A stretch of 64,000 nt of DNA from a bacterium. GTDB lineage: Bacteria; Hinthialibacterota; Hinthialibacteria; Hinthialibacterales; Hinthialibacteraceae. Within the stretch, counting starts at the first letter, position 1. Every line of letters begins with the position of its first letter. The stretch lies in assembly GCA_016125385.1 (NCBI GenBank), contig WGLV01000032.1, positions 62,001 to 126,000 of the forward strand, written 5' to 3'. A program made the translations under genes and the position numbers. Under the pieces are notes generated by a model, which was not told the origin of the DNA, did no database searches, and saw only the letters and a list, made by a program, of their open reading frames with translations. Of this stretch, positions 8,927 to 17,097 are shown in pieces.

Positions 8927-8948
8927 ATGGGTGTGAGGTGAAAAAAAC

Positions 8949-9419
8949 ATGACTCGTGAACGCCTGATGCGTGAATTGATCCAGACCCGGCCCTTCGACC
9001 CACCGGAAGCCGAAGCGTTTTTCAATCTGTTGAAGACGGAGGAGATGCTCTCTACCCGCCTGGCTGAAACGCTGAAACCATTCGGTCTCACGCCGTCTCA
9101 ATACAACGCGCTGCGTATCGTGAATGGCTCCGGCGTGGAGGGCATCCCAAGCCTGGAGATCGGCGAACGTCTCATTACCCGTGTGCCCGACGTGACCCGC
9201 ATGATCGACCGCCTTGTCGAAAAAGGTCTGGTCGAACGCCGCCGCTCTGATCGAGACCGCCGCGTCGTGCGGGTGTTTATCACTCCTGCGGGTAAGCAGC
9301 TGGTTGAATCGGCGGTCAAACCCTTGCGTAAGTTTCAGAAACAATGGATCGGCGTATTATCCGATGACGATCAGGCTGAGTTGAATCGGCTTCTTTATAA
9401 GCTGAGGTACAGAGATTGA
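8949..9419 (+). CDS. MarR-family transcriptional regulator
   Basis: This 156-residue winged-helix regulator has the family layout: a long first helix, then LKPFGLTPSQYNALRIV, the recognition region LITRVPDVTRMIDRLVEKGLV, the wing ERRRSDRDRRVVRVFITPAG, and a C-terminal dimerisation helix. MarR proteins bind short palindromes as dimers and usually repress their own or adjacent genes until a ligand releases them. A near-consensus promoter with a palindrome in its spacer lies just upstream, so autoregulation is likely. The esterase gene 62 bp downstream on the same strand is a plausible second target. The ligand is unknown. Confidence 0.95.
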   Translation: MTRERLMRELIQTRPFDPPEAEAFFNLLKTEEMLSTRLAETLKPFGLTPSQYNALRIVNGSGVEGIPSLEIGERLITRVPDVTRMIDRLVEKGLVERRRSDRDRRVVRVFITPAGKQLVESAVKPLRKFQKQWIGVLSDDDQAELNRLLYKLRYRD

Positions 9420-9426
9420 GTTTTTT

Positions 9427-9443
9427 CCCCCTCTGGGGTTTTT
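9427..9443 (+). terminator. Weak terminator-like hairpin after marR-like gene
   Basis: CCCC-CTCT-GGGG followed by five T. The stem is only 4 bp, so any termination is probably partial, allowing read-through into the esterase gene. Confidence 0.35.
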
Positions 9444-9481
9444 GTGCTACCCTTCTGAATAAACGCTCCTGAACCGGACCG

Positions 9482-10183
9482 ATGGAACAACCGCTGCAAT
9501 ACGCGCTTTTGCTGATGATGCACCTCGCCGCCGCCGCGTCGGCGCTGCATGCCCCGCCTGAACCCGTTGACGGCCAGCCATCCATCAAACTTCTCAAAAT
9601 TGGCGATTATCCCTGCGCCGTGTTTTTCCCGGCGGGTTTCAACGACGACCACCGCTGGCCGCTGGTGATGTACCTGCACGGCGCGGGCGAGCGCGGCGCC
9701 GATATCGAAGAATTTAAGAATCACGTTCCCATTGAAGCCATGCAGAACCGCTTCGTCGTCATCGCGCCGGTGTGTCCCGCCGGATCGAGCTGGTCGGGGC
9801 CGAAGCTCAAACATACGCTTCAGCTGCTCATGCTGCGCGTTCCGATTGATTCATCGCGGATATACGTCACCGGAATCAGCATGGGCGGTTTTGGAACCTG
9901 GCGCGTCGCCTGTGCCTGCCCTGAATTGATCGCGGCCATCGCGCCTCTGTGCGGCGGCGGCGATCCCGTACTGGCCGACCGCCTGACCGGCGTCCCCACC
10001 TGGGCGTTTCATGGTGAGGATGACGACATCGTCCCGATGATCGCGTCGAGCCGCATGGTGCGCGCCCAGCGTGATGCGGGCGGCGAGGTCAAATACACCG
10101 TTTTACCCGATACCGGTCACAACCTGTGGAGCCTGTATCAGAAACCCGATATCTTCGACTGGTTTCTTGAACACCGGAAATAA
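9482..10183 (+). CDS. Alpha/beta hydrolase (esterase / dienelactone hydrolase or PHB depolymerase-like)
   Basis: A 233-residue alpha/beta-hydrolase fold enzyme. The oxyanion-hole segment is YLHGAGERG, the nucleophile elbow is GISMGG with Ser133, the acid lies in GEDDDIVP near residue 181, and the catalytic His is in DTGHNLW at about 213, so the triad is complete. The first ~22 residues (ALLLMMHLAAAASALHA) could be a signal peptide, which would suit a periplasmic or secreted esterase acting on acylated polysaccharides. The substrate cannot be read. No strong ribosome site precedes the ATG. It follows the MarR gene in the same orientation and may be controlled by it. Confidence 0.88.
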   Translation: MEQPLQYALLLMMHLAAAASALHAPPEPVDGQPSIKLLKIGDYPCAVFFPAGFNDDHRWPLVMYLHGAGERGADIEEFKNHVPIEAMQNRFVVIAPVCPAGSSWSGPKLKHTLQLLMLRVPIDSSRIYVTGISMGGFGTWRVACACPELIAAIAPLCGGGDPVLADRLTGVPTWAFHGEDDDIVPMIASSRMVRAQRDAGGEVKYTVLPDTGHNLWSLYQKPDIFDWFLEHRK

Positions 10184-10197
10184 AGAATGGATGAGGA

Positions 10198-10422
10198 TTA
10201 TTTCGAGGCGTATTGCAGTAAAAAATCATCTTGAAATTGAGAAGGTGAACACGAGGATACCTCAAAAACTTCAATACCAAATATTTTCCCCTCCGCGTCG
10301 TAATCGAGTGCGATGGGAGACCCGTTGATCCGCTCCGTGCGCTGAACAACGCCGCGAGAGCCATCATCCACGCCAAGCGTGATATAAAGCGCATCCGCTG
10401 CCTTGTCGTATTGAATTTTCAT
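10198..10422 (-). CDS. DUF2283 family small protein (putative antitoxin partner)
   Basis: A 74-residue protein matching the DUF2283 pattern: MKIQYDKAADALYITL at the start, then IALDYDAEGKIFGIEVFEVS. The track start at 10461 is rejected because ATG at 10422 has AAGGA 8-9 bp upstream and gives the family's usual N-terminus. It starts 10 bp after a DUF4258 gene. DUF4258-DUF2283 neighbours are common and behave like toxin-antitoxin pairs by context, though a biochemical role is not established for this family. Confidence 0.8.
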   Translation of the reverse strand: MKIQYDKAADALYITLGVDDGSRGVVQRTERINGSPIALDYDAEGKIFGIEVFEVSSCSPSQFQDDFLLQYASK

Positions 10423-10432
10423 AGCCAAGTCC

Positions 10433-10645
10433 TTAAAAGACGGTAATGATTCGAATCCCATCGGAAATTTTTGTATAAACCACAGTAATAAATCTTCTTC
10501 CTATTTTAGCATGAATTTCATATCGGTTATTGGATTTTCCCGACTGTACGGAGGGATTCAACATAAACGCTTCTTCCACATCTTCTTCAACAATATCCCG
10601 TTGTCTCATCCGTTCTATCGAATGCTCTGTATAATAGATTTTCAT
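10433..10645 (-). CDS. DUF4258 family small protein (RelE-like putative toxin)
   Basis: A 70-residue protein with the DUF4258 layout: YYTEHSIERMRQRDI at the N-terminus, then RYEIHAKIGRRFITVVYTK. The family is distantly related to RelE/ParE folds. GGAGG lies just before the ATG. It is the first gene of a two-gene unit with the DUF2283 gene downstream, a typical addiction-module arrangement. Toxicity is inferred from context only. Confidence 0.78.
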   Translation of the reverse strand: MKIYYTEHSIERMRQRDIVEEDVEEAFMLNPSVQSGKSNNRYEIHAKIGRRFITVVYTKISDGIRIITVF

Positions 10646-10696
10646 AAAAACCTCCAGAATTTCATTTTGAATTTATCCTCCTTTCTCTTCAAAAGA

Positions 10697-10726
10697 AACA
10701 GGCCGGTGAACAGTCACCGGCCTGTT
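10697..10726 (-). terminator. Rho-independent terminator of the radical SAM operon
   Basis: A perfect 13-bp stem, AACAGGCCGGTGA / TCACCGGCCTGTT, with a 4-nt loop. On the minus strand it is followed by TCTTTTG, so it terminates transcription from 10761-13166. Confidence 0.82.
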
Positions 10727-10760
10727 GGCTTCGTCTTTCTGAAACGGCTTGCGCGGCGGG

Positions 10761-12359
10761 TTACGCCACCAGGCTTCTGATTTTACGGAACGCCTTGTAC
10801 ATCGAGTTGCCTTCCAGCTGATGGATGCGCCAGCGCAGCTGGTTGATGTACTCATCCTTGCGGACCACCGGGTTGCCGTCCTGGTAGGTCGCTGAATAGA
10901 GCGCGTCGACGAACTTCTCCAGCGGCGCCGGATTCTTGCGCAGGTGCTCGTCCGCCACCAGCGTCATCATGTCGTCGCGGTTCATCTGGTCGAAGTGCGC
11001 CAGCGTGTGAATCATCTCCCAATAAACGAAATACGGATTCGGCTTCGCTTGCAGCGCGTGAACGCCCTTGGGCCGCTCCAGCTGCTCGATAATATTTTCC
11101 TTGTGCGCGATGTGGAAAATCTTGTAGTTATCGTAAAACGCCATCGGGTTGATCTTGATGATGCCGACTGGTTTGGGCAGGTCGAGAATCAGGTCCAGCG
11201 TTTCGAGGTTGTCTTCTTCGAGCTCAAGCGGGTTATACCCGATAAAGTCAACCAGCACCTTCGCGCCGGTGGCCTGAATGTTCTGTATGGTCTGGATGGT
11301 CTGTTCTTTGGGATGCCGCCGGTCGTAATACTTGCGCTGAGTGCGCTGGCTGCCCGACTGAATCCCCATGATGATGTAGCTGAGGCCCGCTTCGCCCAGT
11401 GGTTCCAGCAGTTCGGGGTCGCCCACGTTGGGGTGGGTGTATCCGAAGAAGGGCAGGGCGACTTCGGTCGCGTAGCGCGGTGAAAACTCGCGCACCCACC
11501 GCTTGTTGAGCGGTAATACGTCGTCGTAAAACTCGATGCGTTCGATGTTCCACGGCCAGGTGCGGATGCGGTATCGCAGTTCCTTGATAACGTTATCCAC
11601 CGAGCGCCGCCTCAGAAAACGGTCGCCCTTGTACAACACGTCGTCATGTCCGCTGCAGCAATAGGTGCAGGTAAACGGGCACCCGCGCGCCGTCATGATG
11701 ATGAAGTTGGTGTACATGTGGCTCTTCGGTGGAAACAGCGACGGAAACACCTCGCCGTCGTGAATCACCGTTTTATTCTCGATCTCAAAATCGGGGAACG
11801 GATAGTTATCGAGGTTCTGTTCCAGCTTCTGCATCGGATTGCGGATAATCTCGCCGTCCTGTTTGCGGACCCAGATGCTGGGGATGTGATCGGTGTCGCC
11901 GCCCTTGTCCATGGCGTCGACCAGGTTGCGGATGGGGTATTCGCCTTCACCCAGACACACCATGTCGGGATAGCGGATGTTCTCGTTGGCGTTGACCGTC
12001 GAATCGACCCCGCCCCAGATCACCTTGACGCCGGGCATTTCCTTCTTGATCCGCTCGGTCACGAACTGCGCCAGACCGAAGCTGATCGAGGTGAACGAGA
12101 CGCCGACCAGACTCGGGGCCTGCTTTTTCAACAGGTCGAGCATGAGGTCCATCTCTCGCCCGGTGATATAGGTGCACATGCTGTAATACCCGCCTTCTTC
12201 CTGCTTGTCGGGCGGGGGAACTTCCATTGGGGAGATGTACTCAACCCCGTGGTGAATGATGATGTTCACCTCGTGGCCTTGTTCTTTTAACATGGACGAC
12301 ATGTAGCGGACGCCCAGGCAGTATTCGTCGTACAGTGCGATAAAGGTTACTCGTTGCAT
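10761..12359 (-). CDS. B12-binding domain radical SAM protein
   Basis: A 532-residue class B-type radical SAM enzyme. Residues 1-160 form a cobalamin-binding-like domain (FIALYDEYCLGVRYMSSML), but the canonical DxHxxG histidine is missing. The radical SAM core begins with TARGCPFTCTYCCS, the CxxxCxxC ligand set for the 4Fe-4S cluster. A helical region follows, as in P-methylase and hopanoid-modifying relatives. The substrate is unknown: such proteins methylate or rearrange lipids, antibiotics or cofactors. GAGGGA lies 6 bp before the ATG. It is 30 bp downstream of a lipoprotein gene, suggesting a cell-envelope link, and is followed by a strong terminator. Confidence 0.9.
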   Translation of the reverse strand: MQRVTFIALYDEYCLGVRYMSSMLKEQGHEVNIIIHHGVEYISPMEVPPPDKQEEGGYYSMCTYITGREMDLMLDLLKKQAPSLVGVSFTSISFGLAQFVTERIKKEMPGVKVIWGGVDSTVNANENIRYPDMVCLGEGEYPIRNLVDAMDKGGDTDHIPSIWVRKQDGEIIRNPMQKLEQNLDNYPFPDFEIENKTVIHDGEVFPSLFPPKSHMYTNFIIMTARGCPFTCTYCCSGHDDVLYKGDRFLRRRSVDNVIKELRYRIRTWPWNIERIEFYDDVLPLNKRWVREFSPRYATEVALPFFGYTHPNVGDPELLEPLGEAGLSYIIMGIQSGSQRTQRKYYDRRHPKEQTIQTIQNIQATGAKVLVDFIGYNPLELEEDNLETLDLILDLPKPVGIIKINPMAFYDNYKIFHIAHKENIIEQLERPKGVHALQAKPNPYFVYWEMIHTLAHFDQMNRDDMMTLVADEHLRKNPAPLEKFVDALYSATYQDGNPVVRKDEYINQLRWRIHQLEGNSMYKAFRKIRSLVA

Positions 12360-12389
12360 TCGGATCCCTCGGGTATCGTGAGGCTGCGC

Positions 12390-13166
12390 TTACCGCTCTT
12401 CCAGGCCGGGTGGTGGAATCAGAAATCGATGTTTTGAGGGAGGCGGCGGTAAATTCGCTTCCAAAGTAGACTGATTCAGGTAATTTTTCAAGTAAAATCC
12501 CGGATTACGCGTCTCGGGGTATAACTGGCTCAGTAATACCACGTTCTGAATGGGCATATTATACCGGAACAACTCATACGCCACCAACTGAAACAGCGAT
12601 TTTTCCTGTTTTTCGTTGACCAGTTGGTTATCGTAGTCACCCAGCATCATGATGACCAGATAGCCCTTCAGTTTCAGTTCCGGGTTGCGGACGCGCGCCA
12701 ATCTCGCTCGAGGCAGGTCCTCCGGTTTTTCCAGATCGGTGGGCCGCATGGTAAAGGCGCTGCCCTGGTGGATGCTCGCCGGCGTGATCGATTGCCGCCC
12801 CGCGTAAATAACGCCGTCCTTGTCGATGAAATAATGGACGGGCAGATCGCCCCGGCCATTGGGGTTATAGCGTTCCAGCGTTTCCGCCAGATAGGTGAGC
12901 GCGGTCTGGTCCGTATAATCGGCGCCGCTGTCCATGATGAGAATGCCTCTTACCTCCTGCGATTCGAACGGTCCGCTGGGCATCGATCCCAGAATGGAAC
13001 GCGGCATCATGCGCGGCGGTTTGGGGCTGCCGTGAAACATCTCCACCAGGCCGAAGTTCTTGTCTTTGCTCCAGTCGCCGCATCCGGCGGCCATACACAG
13101 CGCGGCGGTCATCAGCGCCAGACAGGCTGCGGCGAGTTGATTCCGGTTGCTCGGGCTTTGTTTCAT
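12390..13166 (-). CDS. Lipoprotein with degenerate N-acetylmuramoyl-L-alanine amidase-like domain
   Basis: A 258-residue protein whose N-terminus ends in ALCMAAGC, a lipobox, so it should be anchored in the envelope. The body resembles amidase_2/PGRP domains: ILIMDSGADY at the position of the usual IVIHHTA, then HYFIDKDGVIYAGR, GYLVIMMLGDYD and a closing TRNPGFYLK. The first zinc-ligand His of the family is replaced (MD instead of HH) and the final His-rich segment is not evident, so hydrolytic activity is doubtful. The track start is TTG; ATG at 13166 is preferred. It is the first gene of a unit with the radical SAM gene. Confidence 0.6.
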   Translation of the reverse strand: MKQSPSNRNQLAAACLALMTAALCMAAGCGDWSKDKNFGLVEMFHGSPKPPRMMPRSILGSMPSGPFESQEVRGILIMDSGADYTDQTALTYLAETLERYNPNGRGDLPVHYFIDKDGVIYAGRQSITPASIHQGSAFTMRPTDLEKPEDLPRARLARVRNPELKLKGYLVIMMLGDYDNQLVNEKQEKSLFQLVAYELFRYNMPIQNVVLLSQLYPETRNPGFYLKNYLNQSTLEANLPPPPSKHRFLIPPPGLEER

Positions 13167-13225
13167 CAATTTCGTTGTCCTGTCGTCGGAGAAAGGCCAA
13201 TCGCTCCGCCGCTCTTCCCTTGGGG

Positions 13226-13237
13226 AAAAACGTTTTT
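13226..13237. promoter_or_regulatory. 12-bp palindrome in divergent intergenic region
   Basis: AAAAACGTTTTT, nearly midway between divergent starts at 13166 (minus) and 13319 (plus). It could be an operator for one or both units; no factor is implied by sequence. Confidence 0.3.
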
Positions 13238-13318
13238 TAGTATGGAGTCGAACAGACGTTCGACGCTATCAGTCTACCGATTCGAGCCGTTGCTGCAACG
13301 CTTGCAGTGGAATTGTTT

Positions 13319-13714
13319 ATGGAAACCATTGGCATCTATCTCGGCAATATCCGCAAAGGCGATCAGACTATTCAACTCGCTGGATATCATGGGCCATCCG
13401 TCGCCATAGAGTATCAGAATCAGGTCTTCTTGTCCGGGCGCGACTGTCAGGTGCTGGGCCGCTCGATGAACGCGGTCTGTCTCAGCGCCGATTGCGGATG
13501 CGGACCTAATGGCATCCAACTGTCGCCTGAACTGACCGGCGCCGCTCCCGAGCGGGTGGAGTGGAACGGACAATCGTTATCACTCACGCCCTATCAGGGC
13601 GCCATCTTGGTTTTTTATCTTGGCGAAACCACGCCCCCCATTGAATCGTTGGAATCGGATAGAGTCCTGGTCGGCGGTCAGGATTGCAAAATTCTCGGAA
13701 CCATCACTCGCTGA
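13319..13714 (+). CDS. Hypothetical protein (131 aa)
   Basis: I do not recognise this family. The predicted protein is cytoplasmic, without signal or membrane segment, and beta-rich. It shows an internal echo: SVAIEYQNQVFLSGRDCQVLG near the start, and LESDRVLVGGQDCKILG near the end, suggesting a duplicated small fold with a conserved Asp-Cys. The central CLSADCGCGP segment is Cys-rich. The track begins at a GTG (13307); ATG at 13319 is used here, with a weak GGA upstream. It lies 21 bp before a secreted beta-sandwich protein and is probably co-transcribed with it. Confidence 0.65.
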   Translation: METIGIYLGNIRKGDQTIQLAGYHGPSVAIEYQNQVFLSGRDCQVLGRSMNAVCLSADCGCGPNGIQLSPELTGAAPERVEWNGQSLSLTPYQGAILVFYLGETTPPIESLESDRVLVGGQDCKILGTITR

Positions 13715-13735
13715 TTACAAGGGAGAGCCTCCGTT

Positions 13736-14401
13736 ATGAAAGGTAGAGAAATATCGCTCATTATATTTACGTTCCTAGTCGCCTTGGCGGGGTTGGGATC
13801 GCTGGCGGCTGAAGAAACGGCCTCCGGTCTGATTCACTTCAATGACGAAAAAACGGGCCAACCGCCACAGGGTTGGCAAATCACCGAAACCAACAGTAAA
13901 AACACTCCCGCGCGGTGGGAGATCATCAACGCCGATTCAAAAAAAGGCGCTTCGTTCGCCGTCGTCAAATCGGATAACGCGGGGCGTACCTTCAACGTGG
14001 CGTTGAAGAATGAACCCCGTCTGCTCGATGCGTTCATCAAGGTCGAAGTCAGAGCGCTGTCCGGCACGGAAGACCAGGGCGGCGGTCCGGTCTGGCGAGC
14101 GATCGACGGAAACAACTATTACACCGCTCGCTGGAATCCACTGGAAGACAACTTCAGGGTTTACTTCGTCAAAGACGGCGATCGCAAACAACTCGCCAGC
14201 GCCGATGTGAAACTCGATCCGAAAAAATGGCATTCCATCGCGATTCAGATGCGCGGCTCTCACATCGAAGCCTATCTGGATGGAAAACTGGAACTTGAAG
14301 TGGATGATGAAACCTTCGCCGCGCCGGGCCGCGTCGGGCTCTGGACCAAAGCCGACGCCTGTACCGCTTTCGACGACCTGAAGATCGAATCGCTGGATTA
14401 G
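13736..14401 (+). CDS. Secreted LamG/DUF1080-like beta-sandwich protein
   Basis: A 221-residue protein with a cleavable signal peptide (IIFTFLVALAGLGSLAAEE). The mature part is a concanavalin A-like jelly roll: GQPPQGWQITETNS, then DAFIKVEVRAL, VWRAIDGNNYYTARWNPLE, WHSIAIQMRGSHIEAYLDGK and GRVGLWTKADACTAFDDLKI. Such domains bind carbohydrate or act as DUF1080-type hydrolases in glycan degradation. No catalytic residues can be named. It is the second gene of a two-gene plus-strand unit. Confidence 0.8.
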   Translation: MKGREISLIIFTFLVALAGLGSLAAEETASGLIHFNDEKTGQPPQGWQITETNSKNTPARWEIINADSKKGASFAVVKSDNAGRTFNVALKNEPRLLDAFIKVEVRALSGTEDQGGGPVWRAIDGNNYYTARWNPLEDNFRVYFVKDGDRKQLASADVKLDPKKWHSIAIQMRGSHIEAYLDGKLELEVDDETFAAPGRVGLWTKADACTAFDDLKIESLD

Positions 14402-14489
14402 TTGACCGGATTGAGGCGGGCTGGGCTCGCACTAACCCAAAACTTACCCGCGGCAGCTCTCTATCGTGTCAGTGCGAAGGCTGCCGCCG

Positions 14490-15290
14490 CTATCGCCTGA
14501 GACGATGCGCCGCGAAGGCCGCGAAAAAACAGACCGCTTGCGCGAGCACGATGACCGCGCCGCTGGGCAGGTCGAGATCGTAGGAAAGCAGCAGCCCCAG
14601 CGTGGCGCTGACCACGCCGATCAGGGTTGAATAAACCGTCATCTGGGCGAAGGTTCGCGCCAGCAGACGAGCCGTTGCGGCGGGAATCACCAGAAACGCC
14701 GCGATCAACACGATTCCGACCATCTTGACGCATACCACGACGGTCATCGCGATCAGAATCGATAACAGGTAATCGTCCCGTTCGACCGGAAGCCGGTCGG
14801 TTTGCGCCAGTTCTCCATCAAACGCCACGTACGCCCAGCGCTTCCACATCGGCCACATCAGCAGGGTGAGCAGCGCGATGCCGCCCGTGATCCATAAATC
14901 CATGGCGCTGACCGCGAGAATCGAGCCGAACAGGTAGGTATGCGCGTCGGCGCTATACTCGCGCCGCAACGAGAGAAACACCACGCCCAGCGCCATCGAT
15001 ACCGCGAAAAATACGCCGATCGCGGTGTCTCCGGATAGTTCGGTTCGGTCGCGAACCCAGTTGATCGCCACCGCCACCGCGGCGGTGAAGGGAAGCGCAA
15101 CCCACAATGGACTCGCATCGAGCAACAGCCCCAGCGCCACTCCGCCGAACGCGGCGTGCGCCAGCCCGTTGCCCAGAAAACTGAGCCGGCGCTGCACGAC
15201 GAAAACGCCGAAATAACTCGCCAGAAAACCCACCAGAACGCCCGCCGCGAGGGCGCGCTGCATAAAGGGAAGGCTGAGGGCTTCGATCAT
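14490..15290 (-). CDS. znuB: Zinc/manganese ABC transporter permease (ZnuB-like)
   Basis: A 266-residue polytopic inner-membrane protein of the ABC-3 family, which forms the channel for zinc or manganese uptake. It has the family signatures GVFVVQRRLSFLGNGLAHAAFGG near the N-terminus and KMVGIVLIAAFLVIPAATARLLA near the C-terminus, with about eight hydrophobic segments. It overlaps the ATPase gene by 4 bp (ATGA), indicating coupled translation. It is the last gene of a binding protein-ATPase-permease operon. Metal preference is judged from the His-rich binding protein upstream. Confidence 0.92.
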   Translation of the reverse strand: MIEALSLPFMQRALAAGVLVGFLASYFGVFVVQRRLSFLGNGLAHAAFGGVALGLLLDASPLWVALPFTAAVAVAINWVRDRTELSGDTAIGVFFAVSMALGVVFLSLRREYSADAHTYLFGSILAVSAMDLWITGGIALLTLLMWPMWKRWAYVAFDGELAQTDRLPVERDDYLLSILIAMTVVVCVKMVGIVLIAAFLVIPAATARLLARTFAQMTVYSTLIGVVSATLGLLLSYDLDLPSGAVIVLAQAVCFFAAFAAHRLRR

Positions 15291-16033
15291 GCGTTCGCCT
15301 CACGATGGGGGTGTTCGTGCCCGATGTGCCCAAAGGCCTCTCGCAGCATCTCTTCCGCGAAGGCGGGCGAGCTCTCGCCGCAGCCGATCAGCCGGCGGTT
15401 GATTGCGAGAATGTGCGTCGCGTGGTGAACGGCGGTGTGCCAGTCGTGGGTAATCATCATGATGGTGGCTTTTTCGGTTTCCTGATACCGCTCCAGCACA
15501 CGGAACATATCGCGTTCGCCTGCCGGGTCGATGCCGGTGGCGGGTTCGTCCAGCAATACCAATGGCGGCCGCCGGATCAGCGCGCGCGCCAGATAGACGC
15601 GTTGCAGTTCTCCACCGGAGAGGCGGGCGAGCGGACGGCTGGCGAGGTGATCGGCGCCGACCTGTTCAAGCGCTTCCATCGCCTGGCGGCGCAACGCGCC
15701 CTGAATGTGCCACGGCCAGGCGCTTAACACGCCCGACGCCGCCAGTTCGATCGCCAGCGCGGGGAACGAGCGGTCCAGCGTCTTGATCTGGGGAACGTAT
15801 CCCATCCGGCTCGCGTCGAATTCGGCCAGTGGACGATCATATAGTCTCATCAGACCGCTCTGCGGCCTGATCAACCCCAGGCAGGTTTTCAGCAAGGTCG
15901 ATTTGCCCGCGCCGTTGGGGCCTAATACCGCCACGAACGCCCCGTCTGGAATTGCGAACGAAACTTCGGTCAGCGCCCAGTAATCGCCGAAACGGACGTG
16001 GATGTTATCGGCTTCGATAGCGAATGCGGTCAT
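15287..16033 (-). CDS. znuC: Zinc/manganese ABC transporter ATP-binding protein (ZnuC-like)
   Basis: A 248-residue ATPase subunit energising metal import. Walker A is GPNGAGKST, the signature is LSGGELQRVYLARAL, Walker B is LVLLDEP and the H-loop is MMITHD. All are intact. It overlaps by 4 bp with both the binding-protein gene upstream and the permease gene downstream. The C-terminus is short and ends HIGHEHPHREANA, a slightly His-rich tail that could sense or bind metal, though this is a guess. Confidence 0.94.
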   Translation of the reverse strand: MTAFAIEADNIHVRFGDYWALTEVSFAIPDGAFVAVLGPNGAGKSTLLKTCLGLIRPQSGLMRLYDRPLAEFDASRMGYVPQIKTLDRSFPALAIELAASGVLSAWPWHIQGALRRQAMEALEQVGADHLASRPLARLSGGELQRVYLARALIRRPPLVLLDEPATGIDPAGERDMFRVLERYQETEKATIMMITHDWHTAVHHATHILAINRRLIGCGESSPAFAEEMLREAFGHIGHEHPHREANA

Positions 16034-16923
16034 TGAAGCGCCTCGGTGAGTTGCGCCGCGTTATATCGCATCAGCGCAAGGTAACTCATCCGCCCTTCCA
16101 CGCCGCCCAGCGGATCGATGACGGCGATCTTCAGGCCCGCGCTTTCAGCCAGAATCCGCGCCGCCCGGTCGGGTCGTTGCGGCTCCAGCAGCACCGCTCG
16201 GATCGATTCCCTGCGAGCCGCGTCGATGAATTCCTTCATGCGTTTCGCCGTCGGCTCCTTGCCGGGGATGGCTTCCAGAGCGCCGGACGATTCCAGCCCG
16301 TACCGTTTGAGAAAATATTGCAGAAAGTTATGCGACAGCAACACGCGCGCGCTACGGAATGGCTGCAATTCGCCGCTCAGTTCTTCATTCAGATCGTCGA
16401 GTTGATGGCTGAAGCGTTCCGCGTTGGCGGTATACGCCGCGCTTCCATCTGGATCGAGTTCGATTAACCGGTCACACAACGCTGGAAGCAACGCTTTTAC
16501 GGTCAGCGGATCGAGCCAGAAATGAGGATCGATCGGGCCGTGGCGATGCTCATCGCCCGCGCCGTTTTCGTGATCGTGATGATCGTCGTCATCCAGCGCC
16601 GCGAGTTGAAAATCCTTGGGAACCAGCGGGAGCAGTTCGATTTTGGGGTCGACATCCAGTTTCGCCGCCCAGCCGTCGAGAGTATCCGAGATGTAAAACA
16701 GCGCTTTAGAGCCATTGGCCGCTTTAAGGTCGGAAGGGCGCAGATCGTAGGTATGCGGCGAGGCGCCGGGTTTGACCAGCGTAACGGTCTCAGCCCGCTC
16801 GCCTGCCAGTTCCGCCAGAATGAATTGAACCGGTTGAATCGTGGCGGTCAGGCGGATCGGGGCGGCCAGGGCGGGAGTCGCCGCCACAGCGTATAGAATG
16901 AGTACTGCGCATAAGCGGTACAT
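16030..16923 (-). CDS. znuA: Periplasmic zinc-binding protein (ZnuA-like)
   Basis: A 297-residue solute-binding protein of the metal-specific cluster 9 family. A signal peptide (LCAVLILYAVAATPALAA) precedes PIRLTATIQPVQFILAEL. The metal-site histidines are in GASPHTYDL, in DPHFWLDP and in VLLSHNFLQYF, and a charged His-rich loop (DDDDHHDHENGAGDEHRHG) is typical of zinc rather than manganese importers. The track start is TTG; ATG at 16923 has GGAG 6 bp upstream and is preferred. No clear Zur box was seen in the 174 bp upstream. It heads the three-gene operon. Confidence 0.92.
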   Translation of the reverse strand: MYRLCAVLILYAVAATPALAAPIRLTATIQPVQFILAELAGERAETVTLVKPGASPHTYDLRPSDLKAANGSKALFYISDTLDGWAAKLDVDPKIELLPLVPKDFQLAALDDDDHHDHENGAGDEHRHGPIDPHFWLDPLTVKALLPALCDRLIELDPDGSAAYTANAERFSHQLDDLNEELSGELQPFRSARVLLSHNFLQYFLKRYGLESSGALEAIPGKEPTAKRMKEFIDAARRESIRAVLLEPQRPDRAARILAESAGLKIAVIDPLGGVEGRMSYLALMRYNAAQLTEALQ

Positions 16924-17097
16924 GAAAGTCTCCAATCAGCGATCGTATTATTCTTGTCGAGAAATCCGCCTTCACAAGTGCGGCGCCGGGCGGCGAGCGG
17001 AAAAAGCGCCGCGCTTCTCATCTTGAAGTCAAACCGGGCTTCCTGCACAATAGAAGTCCGATCACCCACACATTCCCCACGAAAGCAGGAGGCCTCC

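Larger units (their letters stand above)
7609..8948. other. Gene-free repeat cluster between glycosidase and MarR gene
   Basis: About 1.3 kb with no convincing coding region: the ORFs here are short, have no ribosome sites and do not resemble proteins. It contains a 149-bp direct duplication, three full copies of a 29-nt dispersed element, a partial fourth copy, a 13-bp inverted repeat enclosing GC-rich hairpins, a twin hairpin at 8208-8254 and a 12-bp perfect palindrome at 8718-8729. Phrases such as TTCATCCTGTCCGCATC resemble degenerate intergenic repeats of uncultured bacteria, which suggests accumulated mobile or repetitive debris. Confidence 0.8.

Noticed and set aside
16954-17097. 48-residue N-terminal extension of the DUF1080 protein
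   Set aside because: AGGAGG directly before ATG 17098 and the signal peptide starting there make the extension unnecessary.
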